Source: Nitrospirota bacterium
GTDB lineage: Bacteria > Nitrospirota > Nitrospiria > Nitrospirales > UBA8639
Direction of reading: 5' to 3'
Assembly: GCA_020355985.1 (NCBI GenBank)
Contig: CP070628.1
Span: 1,213,960-1,228,115 of the forward strand
DNA length: 14,156 nt
A program made the translations under genes and the position numbers. The notes beneath the pieces are model-generated. The model was not told where the DNA came from and did no database searches. It worked only from the letters and a program-made list of their open reading frames with translations. This document shows positions 1 to 6,680 of this stretch, piece by piece (within the stretch, counting starts at the first letter, position 1; the number at the start of each line of letters is the position of its first letter).

Positions 1-675
1 TGATTCGAAAGGTTCAAGCGTCAAGGTGCCTTCCCAGGTTATTTTCTCACCTTCACCTCGCTCAGCAGACAAGGAATAGGGATTGGCATGACCTTTCTCG
101 GTGCTCAAGTATTCGAACGTATAATTAATGGGCACAATATGTGCGACAAATGGGGTCGGTCGAGAAATATCACGAAATTCAACCATTCCCTGGTGGATCT
201 CGAAATTCTCAACATAGACTGGTGGCAAACCAGCGGATTCCTCAGAGGTGGCATCGGAAATCGGATCCTCAGCGCCAGAACTATTCCCCTCATTGAACTT
301 GCCCAGGTCAGCCAGATTCAGTGACCCATCGGGACGGACTATCGCCAGCCCATACGGCAACCAGAGCCGAATCTGTTCAAAGGTATAGGTCTGCTTACTC
401 ACGGAAGACAACGCTTCAAAATCCACAAACAATTCATCAAACCCCGCCAACGGCGAACCATCGGCCTCCTGAATAGCAAAGCCTTTGACCTTCAGCTTAA
501 AAAGAAAAGGATTAAACGCAGCCTCCTGAATGGACACGGGACGATTCAATTCTTGAGTGAGAATGGGAGGAAGTTTATTGGTGATGGCCCACGGCACAGC
601 CCAAAATCCAAGAATCGTGTAGAGAAGAACCAGCCCAACGACAACAATAAGAACAATCTTCAGACTTTTAGACAT
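1..675 (-). CDS. DUF748 / AsmA-like membrane-anchored protein, N-terminal 225 residues (runs off left edge)
   Basis: The minus strand is open from an ATG at 675 to the window edge, 225 codons without a stop. The protein begins MSKSLKIVLIVVVGL and has one hydrophobic segment at about residues 5-31, a typical N-terminal anchor. A mixed alpha/beta periplasmic-type sequence follows, with stretches such as NRPVSIQEAAFNPFLFKL and LPYGLAIVRPDGSLNLADL. This resembles DUF748 proteins, which are related to the AsmA/YhdP/TamB group of large envelope proteins that act in the periplasm and are linked to lipid or outer-membrane homeostasis. The family match is from memory of its N-terminal pattern, and the function is not established. 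Members are usually several hundred to over 1000 residues, so most of the gene is missing here. The ATG has no clear Shine-Dalgarno; the frame upstream is open only to a stop at 703 and offers no other ATG or GTG. It is divergent from ffh. Confidence 0.72.
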   Translation of the reverse strand, partial: MSKSLKIVLIVVVGLVLLYTILGFWAVPWAITNKLPPILTQELNRPVSIQEAAFNPFLFKLKVKGFAIQEADGSPLAGFDELFVDFEALSSVSKQTYTFEQIRLWLPYGLAIVRPDGSLNLADLGKFNEGNSSGAEDPISDATSEESAGLPPVYVENFEIHQGMVEFRDISRPTPFVAHIVPINYTFEYLSTEKGHANPYSLSAERGEGEKITWEGTLTLEPFES

Positions 676-815
676 GCGAAATAAGAGCAGAAGAAGCCAG
701 TTTCAGAGGGGATAGACTGTTGACTGTACACAAGCACTGCTCAAGAAGCACGGTGAGGCATATTTATCATACCGCTCCACCACAACCAGAGCTAGCCCTA
801 CGAAAGGGAATCGAC

Positions 816-844
816 CTAACAATCTATTGGTGTGTGCATATAAT
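816..844 (+). promoter_or_regulatory. possible orphan promoter inside the 676-1223 gap
   Basis: A perfect TATAAT lies at 839-844, with CTAACA (4 of 6 matches to TTGACA) 17 nt upstream at 816-821. No gene starts within 370 nt downstream, so if real it would either make a long leader for ffh or a small RNA. AT-rich chance matches of this kind are common. Confidence 0.22.
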
Positions 845-1148
845 ATGTTCAAATTTCCTTCCCTATGATTTTTGGGAAAGCATTGGAAATCCTTACTTGG
901 CCAGATTCAAGGGAAAATCTGACCTAACCAACCTCGTTTGGCAAACAGGGGACAAGATCCATAAAGATGCCGAGTATGCCACTCCAGTAGTCAAAGGGGT
1001 TACTCTGTGAGCTTGCAGTCTCACTCTCGCTTTATATGGGTTGCCAGATCCTCATAAAGCACCCAGGATGACGTCTTTACTTGAAAAAAAGGAAGAATTT
1101 CGACTTCTGAAACCTATAGGCTCCTCCTTAATGTTTCCCTTATCTTGC

Positions 1149-1178
1149 TTGACAGAGGACAAGACCCTTCTCTATTGT
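1149..1178 (+). promoter_or_regulatory. candidate promoter of the ffh operon
   Basis: A perfect TTGACA at 1149-1154 is followed after 18 nt by TATTGT (4 of 6) at 1173-1178. A better -10 (TAAAAT, 5 of 6) lies at 1191-1196 but has only a poor -35. Either would start transcription 20-40 nt before the GTG of ffh. Confidence 0.38.
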
Positions 1179-1223
1179 CTTGAGTTTGCTTAAAATAGCT
1201 TCTTTACTATAGGACCGCCTTCC

Positions 1224-2609
1224 GTGTTTACAACACTGACAGAAAAAATCGAGAATGTTTTCAAGCAGTTACGCGGCCAAGCCGTTTTAACTGAACAAAA
1301 CATTTCCGACGCCTTGAAAGAGGTGCGGTTGGCACTGCTAGAAGCTGACGTCAACTTTAAAATCGTTAAAGACTTTATTGAGAAGGTTCGGGAAAAAGCC
1401 GTTGGCCAGGAAGTGCTGAAAAGCCTGACGCCAGCTAATCAGGTGGTGAAGGTGGTATGGGAGGAACTTCGCGACCTCTTAGGGCATGAACAAAGTGCTC
1501 TTCATCTGTCTTCCCAACCGCCTACCGTCATTATGATGGTAGGACTTCAAGGGTCCGGTAAAACAACGACCACCGGCAAACTCGCCAACTATTTTAAAAC
1601 GGACGGGAAACGTGTCCTGCTTGTGGCGGCCGATCCCCGACGCCCGGCTGCAGGCGATCAATTAGCCTCACTAGGGATCGACTTGGATGTCCCCGTCCAT
1701 CGTGGGACAAACGAGGGACAACCTGGCGCGCACGCGGTGCAAACTTGTAAGGATGGCGTCGCCCGTGCCCGTGAGCATGGCTATGATGTGGTGTTATTGG
1801 ATACGGGCGGTCGTTTGCATATCGATGAAGAATTAATGCAGGAATTGGTCGATATCCAAACGAGTGTCCAACCGCAGGAAATGCTGTTGGTCGCTGATTC
1901 CATGACTGGCCAGGAAGCCGTTTCCGTCGCAGAACGCTTTAATGAATCATTAGGGCTGACCGGCGTAATTTTGACCAAAGTTGAAGGGGATGCCCGTGGT
2001 GGGGCGGTCCTGTCCATTCGTGCTGCGACGGGTAAGCCTATTAAGTTTTTGGGTGTGGGCGAAAAGCTGGATGCCCTAGAGCCCTTTTTTCCGGATCGCA
2101 TGGCGTCCCGCATTTTGGGCATGGGCGATGTCTTGACCTTGATCGAGAAAGCCCAGGAGAATTTCTCGCAAGAACAAGCGCAGGCATTGCAAAAAAAGGT
2201 TTCCAGTAATACCCTGACGTTGGAGGATTTTCGGGATCAAATTCAGCAAGTCAATAAACTGGGATCCTTCGACCAAATTCTAGACATGCTGCCTGGCAGC
2301 CAAAAAATCAAAAATATGATGGGCTCTGCTGGTGCCGGCAATGCCGTCGTCCCCGAAAAGGAGATGAAACGGGTGGTAGCCATTATTGATTCTATGACGC
2401 CTAAAGAACGGCGGGATCATACGATTCTAAACGGGAATCGCAAAAAACGTATCGCGAAAGGGAGCGGAACATCCGTTCCTGAAATCAACCGGTTGATCAA
2501 ACAATTTTTAGATGCTCGCCGTATGATGAAATCGTTAGTTGGTGGGCCAGGGGGCATGGGAAAGAGGAAAAAGCGAGGGAAGTTAATCCGAGCCATTCAT
2601 GCTCGATAG
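1224..2609 (+). CDS. ffh: signal recognition particle protein (SRP54 GTPase)
   Basis: Ffh binds SRP RNA and signal sequences of nascent membrane proteins and, with the FtsY receptor, delivers ribosomes to the Sec translocon. At 461 residues it has the usual length. Residues 1-90 form the helical N domain. The G domain has the P-loop GLQGSGKTT (107-115), DPRRPAAGDQL (137-147), DTGGRLHID (193-201) and TKVEGDARGGA (251-261). The methionine-rich M domain follows from about 300, with NGNRKKRIAKGSGTS (403-417) as the RNA-binding helix region, and a basic tail. Several G motifs deviate from the norm: DTGGR where DTAGR is usual, and TKVEGD where TKxDGD is usual. The start is GTG at 1224 with AGGA at 1211-1214, nine bases upstream. 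It is the first gene of the run to yraN. Identity is certain; the effect of the motif changes is unknown. Confidence 0.97.
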   Translation: MFTTLTEKIENVFKQLRGQAVLTEQNISDALKEVRLALLEADVNFKIVKDFIEKVREKAVGQEVLKSLTPANQVVKVVWEELRDLLGHEQSALHLSSQPPTVIMMVGLQGSGKTTTTGKLANYFKTDGKRVLLVAADPRRPAAGDQLASLGIDLDVPVHRGTNEGQPGAHAVQTCKDGVARAREHGYDVVLLDTGGRLHIDEELMQELVDIQTSVQPQEMLLVADSMTGQEAVSVAERFNESLGLTGVILTKVEGDARGGAVLSIRAATGKPIKFLGVGEKLDALEPFFPDRMASRILGMGDVLTLIEKAQENFSQEQAQALQKKVSSNTLTLEDFRDQIQQVNKLGSFDQILDMLPGSQKIKNMMGSAGAGNAVVPEKEMKRVVAIIDSMTPKERRDHTILNGNRKKRIAKGSGTSVPEINRLIKQFLDARRMMKSLVGGPGGMGKRKKRGKLIRAIHAR

Positions 2610-2666
2610 GATTCACCACAGCTCATCGTTTCCTATTCGTTCATTTATTACTAGAGGAGAATACCA

Positions 2667-2945
2667 GTGGCAGTTCATTTACGTTTGACACGGATGGGCC
2701 GGCATAAACGGCCATTTTATCGGGTGGTAGCCGCCGATTCTCACATGAAGAGAGACGGACGGTTTCTTGAAATCATCGGCACCTATGATCCCTTGAAGGA
2801 AAGTGACAAAGCTTCATTCAAGGAAGATCGCGTGTTGGATTGGCTTCAGAAAGGCGCCCAACCCACGGATTCGGTTCGAGCGTTATTACGACGAACTGGT
2901 GTATACAAAGCCTTAGCGGAATCAAAAAAACTCGCGAGGGCTTAA
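2667..2945 (+). CDS. rpsP: 30S ribosomal protein S16
   Basis: S16 is a small-subunit protein needed for 30S assembly. The 92-residue sequence has the family signature at its N-terminus (AVHLRLTRMGRHKRPFYRVV, then ADSHMKRDGRFLEIIGTYDP), and VLDWLQKGAQPTDSVRALL in the second half. This is normal length for short S16 forms, without the C-terminal extensions seen in some phyla. The start is GTG at 2667 behind a strong AGAGGAGA at 2653-2660. It lies 57 nt after ffh and 67 nt before rimM. In many bacteria a small KH-domain gene (khpA) sits in that second gap; none fits here. Confidence 0.98.
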   Translation: MAVHLRLTRMGRHKRPFYRVVAADSHMKRDGRFLEIIGTYDPLKESDKASFKEDRVLDWLQKGAQPTDSVRALLRRTGVYKALAESKKLARA

Positions 2946-3012
2946 TACTGGGTTACCCAAGAGTCGAGGCACATGCGCCACGATTTCCTTTGTAGGATGA
3001 AAAGTTTACACC

Positions 3013-3576
3013 ATGTTGGCTCCCGGATTAACTTCTTCGCCACCACCGACTGATTCTCTGGTGACCATAGGGCGAATCCTGAAGCCCTTTGGAGTCCGAG
3101 GCGAGGTAAAAGTGGAGTCATTGTCCGATGTGCCAGGACGATTTGAGGGATTACAGATCGTATACCTCACCCTCCCGTATGAAGGTGCCACTCCTCGGGA
3201 AACCGCCGTGACTCAAGTACGAAACGTACCTGCTGGCTATCTTATAAAATGTTCCGCATTTTCAACACCGGAGGAAGCCGCTCATTTTCGTGGGGCATGG
3301 ATTCAGATCCCCACGAGTACCGATCTCCCCCGCGACCCTGGGACCTTTTACCAATTTGAATTGATCGGACTTCGTGTTGAAGACCCTGATGGACAGACGA
3401 TGGGAAAAGTAGAAGAAATTTTAGAATATCCACAGCATCATGTGCTGGTGATTCGTAGTCAAGAGGCAGAATTTCTCATCCCGGCCAATCGAAAAACCAT
3501 TAAGAAGGTTGATTTAGACAATCAGTGTTTGCACATCGCATCAAAAGAATGGTGGGACATTAGTCATGCATTGTGA
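3013..3576 (+). CDS. rimM: ribosome maturation factor RimM
   Basis: RimM binds S19 and helps mature the 3' domain of 16S rRNA in the 30S subunit. The 187-residue protein has the two expected parts. The N-terminal RimM beta-barrel starts at ITIGRI-like VTIGRILKPFGVRGEVKVES (about 17-36). The PRC-barrel begins near 115 (QFELIGLRVEDPDGQTMGKV) and ends with FLIPANRKTIKKVDLDNQ. The ATG at 3013 adds a 16-residue proline/serine-rich lead compared with typical RimM. A GTG at 3061 would give a more standard N-terminus but has no ribosome site, while AGGATGA at 2994-3000 precedes 3013 at a rather long spacing. The last 11 nt overlap trmD, implying translational coupling. Confidence 0.95.
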   Translation: MLAPGLTSSPPPTDSLVTIGRILKPFGVRGEVKVESLSDVPGRFEGLQIVYLTLPYEGATPRETAVTQVRNVPAGYLIKCSAFSTPEEAAHFRGAWIQIPTSTDLPRDPGTFYQFELIGLRVEDPDGQTMGKVEEILEYPQHHVLVIRSQEAEFLIPANRKTIKKVDLDNQCLHIASKEWWDISHAL

Positions 3577-4330
3577 TCTTCTCACGGTCTTTCCAGAGCT
3601 GATTCAGGCGGTCGGCACCCAGAGCATGATGAAACGTGCCCAGGAAAAGGGCCTGCTCACGATTCGATCGCATAATCTTCGTGACTATACGGATGACCCA
3701 CATCGCTCTACTGACGATACTCCTTATGGCGGCGGCGGTGGAATGGTCATGAAGGCCGAACCCATTTTTCGGGCCATAGATGCCATCCAACAGACCGAGG
3801 GCGAAATCCGCATTCTTCTTCCCTCGCCCCAAGGTATTCGCTTTTCGCACGGATTGGCCTTAGAACTGAGTCGGGAAACTCGACCATTGGTCTTTATTTG
3901 CGGGCACTATGAGGGCATTGATGAACGAGTGCACACCCATTTGTCGGTGGAAGAAATCTCTCTAGGAGATTATGTGGTGACAGGAGGAGAACTCCCCGCC
4001 CTGATGATGATCGACTCGGCGATGCGACACATTCCAGGCGTCTTAGGGGATCCCCATTCTGCCCAACAAGAATCTTTCGTCGAATCGTTGTTGGATTATC
4101 CTCATTTTACGCGACCGGCTAACCTCCGAGGCCATTCCGTCCCAGATGTGTTAATTTCTGGCAACCACGAAGCGATTCGTCGATGGCGACGGAAAGAATC
4201 GCTTCGCCAGACTTTACTCAAACGTCCTGATTTATTGGATCATCATCCGCTCAATACCGAAGATCATCAGCTTTTAGAAGAAATTGAACACGACTATACC
4301 TCGGCGGGGTGCGATCCGCAGAGACCTTGA
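3566..4330 (+). CDS. trmD: tRNA (guanine-37-N1) methyltransferase TrmD
   Basis: TrmD methylates G37 next to the anticodon, using S-adenosylmethionine, and prevents +1 frameshifting. The 254-residue protein has the SPOUT knot motifs: DDTPYGGGGGMVMK (50-63), the CGHYEGIDERV loop (112-122) and the ISLGDYVVTGGELPA knot (131-145). SLLDYPHFTRP (174-184) follows. The catalytic aspartate that sits in a DSF motif in E. coli (D169) is Glu169 here (QQESF), which keeps the carboxylate. The start ATG lies inside the end of rimM (11-nt overlap) and rplS follows after 15 nt, so rimM-trmD-rplS are read together. Family identity is certain. Confidence 0.98.
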   Translation: MHCDLLTVFPELIQAVGTQSMMKRAQEKGLLTIRSHNLRDYTDDPHRSTDDTPYGGGGGMVMKAEPIFRAIDAIQQTEGEIRILLPSPQGIRFSHGLALELSRETRPLVFICGHYEGIDERVHTHLSVEEISLGDYVVTGGELPALMMIDSAMRHIPGVLGDPHSAQQESFVESLLDYPHFTRPANLRGHSVPDVLISGNHEAIRRWRRKESLRQTLLKRPDLLDHHPLNTEDHQLLEEIEHDYTSAGCDPQRP

Positions 4331-4345
4331 AGGAGGAAGGCACGC

Positions 4346-4813
4346 ATGAATCAGTTAGAACGCTTAGAACAATCGCTTGCAACAGAGGCAGTACCATTTT
4401 TTGAAATTGGTGATACCGTCCGGGTGAAAGTCCGAGTAGTTGAAGCAAGGGCCTCCGCCAAAAAGAAAAGTCAGGAAGAGGAAAAAGAACGAATCCAGGT
4501 CTTTGAAGGCTTGGTGATTGCTCGAAAAGGGCGTAAAGAAGCTGAAACCTTTACCGTTCGAAAAATATCCTTCGGAATCGGCGTTGAACGAATCTTTCCT
4601 GTGCATTCCCCGAACATTGCCGGAATCGACGTTGTCAGAAAAGGAAAAGTCAGGCGCGCCAAACTGTTTTACCTTCGGGATAAAAAAGGCAAGGCGGCAA
4701 AAATTTCCGAGCGGGACTTTTCACGAACTCCCAAGGCCAAAAAAGCAGCGACTTCGACCGCTGTCGAAGAACCATCAGCTGAAGACACCAGCAATTCTGA
4801 AACTTCAGAATAA
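4346..4813 (+). CDS. rplS: 50S ribosomal protein L19 with internal insert and acidic C-terminal tail
   Basis: L19 lies at the subunit interface of the 50S ribosome. The core motifs are clear: [16 protein letters not shown] (18-33), [14 protein letters not shown] (49-62), [21 protein letters not shown] (67-87) and [20 protein letters not shown] (101-120). At 155 residues it is longer than the usual ~115. About 11 extra residues, rich in Lys and Glu, sit at 34-48 between VVE and RIQ. A tail of about 35 residues begins with Lys/Arg/Ala and ends in an acidic Ser/Thr/Glu-rich stretch. The start is ATG 4346 with a strong GAAGGAGG at 4329-4336 overlapping the end of trmD. The tail reads as coding in frame with the stop at 4811-4813. 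Confidence 0.97.
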   Translation: MNQLERLEQSLATEAVPFFEIGDTVRVKVRVVEARASAKKKSQEEEKERIQVFEGLVIARKGRKEAETFTVRKISFGIGVERIFPVHSPNIAGIDVVRKGKVRRAKLFYLRDKKGKAAKISERDFSRTPKAKKAATSTAVEEPSAEDTSNSETSE

Positions 4814-4882
4814 CGCAGGGGCCGAAATCGAAAAGGCTCCCTTGCTATCCAGTCTTTGGCATTCCCATCACCAGAGACCAGT

Positions 4883-5494
4883 ATGGGACCAACGGATTTT
4901 TTCGAGACATCTGCCTGGGCATGTGGGTTCCGGCGAATCGCCGGGCTTGATGAAGCTGGCCGCGGGCCATTAGCCGGGCCAGTAATCGCTGCTGCCGTTA
5001 TTCTTCCTCGACGTGTGTTTTTTGACGGCCTGGATGACTCCAAACGCCTTTCAGAAAACCAACGCAATATTCTCTTTTCTACCATCACCAACCAAGCTCG
5101 GGCTTGGGGCATTGGAGCAGCCTCTGAGCAAGAAATTGACCAGTTGAATATTTTAGGTGCTACGCGCTTGGCAGGCTATCGAGCTTTCAACAATATCGGC
5201 TCGCCACCGGATTATCTGCTTCTTGATGCTCTCCATCTGCCTAACGTACGGGTTCGTCAACGTTCTGTGATCAAAGGGGATCAACTCTCCATCTCGATTG
5301 CCGCAGCCTCCATTCTGGCCAAAGTCTCTCGTGATCGCATTATGCAGACCTATCATGAACAATATCCTGATTATCATTTTCATATCCATAAAGGCTATCC
5401 AACCCCCGAGCATCTGAACCGATTACAACAATTTGGCCCCTGTCCTGGGCATCGGCGAAGTTTTCGTCCTGTTCAGGCCTGCCTCGATTCCTAA
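4883..5494 (+). CDS. rnhB: ribonuclease HII
   Basis: RNase HII cuts the RNA strand of RNA-DNA hybrids and removes single ribonucleotides from DNA. From the ATG at 4883 the protein has 203 residues. The catalytic carboxylates are all visible: Asp23 and Glu24 in GLDEAGRGPLAGPV, Asp115 in LLLDALHLP, and Asp133 in IKGDQLSISIAAASILAKVSRD, with HKGYPTPEH near the C-terminus. A TTG at 4856 would add nine residues but has no ribosome site at a usable distance. Neither start has a strong Shine-Dalgarno, and I prefer the ATG. The gene lies 69 nt after rplS and 8 nt before yraN, the usual neighbourhood. Confidence 0.95.
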   Translation: MGPTDFFETSAWACGFRRIAGLDEAGRGPLAGPVIAAAVILPRRVFFDGLDDSKRLSENQRNILFSTITNQARAWGIGAASEQEIDQLNILGATRLAGYRAFNNIGSPPDYLLLDALHLPNVRVRQRSVIKGDQLSISIAAASILAKVSRDRIMQTYHEQYPDYHFHIHKGYPTPEHLNRLQQFGPCPGHRRSFRPVQACLDS

Positions 5495-5502
5495 AACACT
5501 CC

Positions 5503-5889
5503 ATGCTCTCGCCATCACAAGCCTTTGGGCAATCAGCCGAGGACATGGCTGAACACATGCTTCGAAAAAAAGGGTATCGTATTCTAGAGAGGAACTTTCG
5601 CGTAGCCGGTGGAGAATTGGATCTGATAGCTGACGACCAAGGCATTCTGGTCTTCGTTGAAGTCAAAGCCCGACGTAGCCAGTATTTGGGGGGAGCGCCT
5701 TACGCCATCACCACTCGGAAAAAACAGCAGATCATCAAATTGGCCTCCTGCTATCTTTCTCAACATGATTTAACCAACCAACATTGCCGGTTTGACGCAA
5801 TCCTCGTTATTGGCAGCAAGGAACATTCTCGTCAATTAACTCACATCGAACAGGCATTTGAGGTATCCAGCTCCGCCTGGCAATGGTAA
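5503..5889 (+). CDS. yraN: YraN / UPF0102 nuclease-fold protein
   Basis: The 128-residue protein belongs to UPF0102, with a predicted PD-(D/E)XK nuclease-like fold. Function is not settled in the family; members sit beside rnhB, suggesting a link to nucleic-acid metabolism. Visible motifs are a helical start (GQSAEDMAEHMLRKKGYRILERN), GGELDLIA (36-43) with Glu38 and Asp40, and VFVEVKAR (50-57) with Glu53 and Lys55. These give the spaced carboxylates and lysine of the fold. Length is normal. The ATG at 5503 follows rnhB by eight bases, with no clear Shine-Dalgarno, so translation is probably coupled. It is the last gene of the ffh-to-yraN run; a 122-nt gap with a hairpin follows. Confidence 0.9.
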   Translation: MLSPSQAFGQSAEDMAEHMLRKKGYRILERNFRVAGGELDLIADDQGILVFVEVKARRSQYLGGAPYAITTRKKQQIIKLASCYLSQHDLTNQHCRFDAILVIGSKEHSRQLTHIEQAFEVSSSAWQW

Positions 5890-5909
5890 ATTAATAGAAT
5901 GTGCTTCAG

Positions 5910-5930
5910 GATCAGACCACAAGTCTGATC
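5910..5930 (+). terminator. perfect 8-bp hairpin between yraN and ftsE, possible terminator or attenuator
   Basis: GATCAGAC at 5910-5917 and GTCTGATC at 5923-5930 form a perfect 8-bp stem with a CACAA loop, 21 nt after the yraN stop. The downstream sequence (TGTTGGG) lacks a T-run, so it is not a classic intrinsic terminator. It could be a processing or stability element at the boundary of the two gene blocks. Confidence 0.35.
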
Positions 5931-6011
5931 TGTTGGGTCAACGACTGCTCGTTTTCGTTGAAATTACCCATAAGCAGATAGTCAATTCCTCTTCAACACC
6001 TACGGAATCGT

Positions 6012-6680
6012 ATGATTCAGTTATTTCATGTCACGAAATATTTTGAGGGCTGCCTCGCTCTTTCCGATATCTCGCTTCGAATCGAAAAAGGCGAATGCGT
6101 CTTACTCACAGGATCAAGTGGAGCTGGCAAAACCACGTTACTCAAACTTATCTTTGGATCCGAGCACCCTGATGATGGACAAATCCTTGTCCAGAATCGA
6201 AATATTGCAAGACTTCGTCGCGCCGACGTGCCTTATCACCGTCGCACAATGGGCTTTGTCCTTCAAAACTTTAAACTGCTGCCACACCGAACCGTCTTTG
6301 AAAATGTATCCCTCCCCCTTATCATTAGGGGCTTATCTTCTTTTGAAGCCAAGCGAAAAGTGATTGAAGCGCTGCGGGCCGTGGGGATGGAACATAAACA
6401 AACGACGCATGCCTCCGTGCTCTCGGCTGGGGAACAACAACGTGCCTGTATCGCCCGAGCTATTGTGAATAGCCCCATCATCTTGCTGGCCGACGAACCA
6501 ACAGGAAACTTAGATCCTCAACTCACCACGGAAATTGCTGAATTATTCAAAAAAATCAATGCACGCGGCACCACGGTGCTCATGGCCACACATAATCGAC
6601 AGGTCGTGGAACAATTGAATGGAAGGATTTTGCGGCTTGACTGTGGGCATCTGATATCCGATCAAGGAGCCTATGCGTGA
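6012..6680 (+). CDS. ftsE: cell-division ATP-binding protein FtsE
   Basis: FtsE is the cytoplasmic ATPase of the FtsEX complex, which uses ATP hydrolysis to drive periplasmic peptidoglycan-hydrolase activation at the septum. The 222-residue ABC ATPase has Walker A GSSGAGKT (34-41), Q-loop Gln85 in VLQNF, the signature LSAGEQQR (137-144), Walker B ILLADE (156-161) and H-loop His194 (ATHN). The signature reads LSAGE rather than the usual LSGGE. The start ATG has only a weak purine stretch upstream. The stop overlaps the ftsX start by 4 nt. MacB/LolD-type ATPases look similar, but the adjacent ftsX and envC settle the assignment. Confidence 0.95.
   Translation: MIQLFHVTKYFEGCLALSDISLRIEKGECVLLTGSSGAGKTTLLKLIFGSEHPDDGQILVQNRNIARLRRADVPYHRRTMGFVLQNFKLLPHRTVFENVSLPLIIRGLSSFEAKRKVIEALRAVGMEHKQTTHASVLSAGEQQRACIARAIVNSPIILLADEPTGNLDPQLTTEIAELFKKINARGTTVLMATHNRQVVEQLNGRILRLDCGHLISDQGAYA

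Larger units (their letters stand above)
676..1223. other. 548-nt divergent intergenic region, no convincing gene
   Basis: It separates the minus-strand DUF748 gene from ffh. The longest open frame is 96 codons with a TTG start at 720. It has no Shine-Dalgarno, an odd composition and no motif I recognise, so I do not call it a gene. Visible signals are a TATAAT at 839-844, a 6-bp inverted repeat at 902-907/916-921 (CAGATT/AATCTG, 8-nt loop), a 5-bp one at 1007-1011/1020-1024 (GTGAG/CTCAC), and promoter-like hexamers just before ffh. I looked for tRNA and SRP-RNA hallmarks and saw none. Confidence 0.6.

Noticed and set aside
720..1010. 96-codon open frame with TTG start before ffh
   Set aside because: No ribosome-binding site, unusual Cys/His-rich composition for this genome and no recognisable motif; more likely chance in a non-coding region.
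1020..1223. 4.5S SRP RNA gene next to ffh
   Set aside because: The GGAA tetraloop stem and conserved asymmetric loop of SRP RNA are not visible in this stretch.
4518..4973. 151-codon frame overlapping rplS and rnhB
   Set aside because: It lies in a different frame over clearly recognised L19 and RNase HII coding sequence and shows no family motif.
4669..5112. 147-codon minus-strand frame across the rplS-rnhB junction
   Set aside because: It is antisense to two solid genes and has no family motif.
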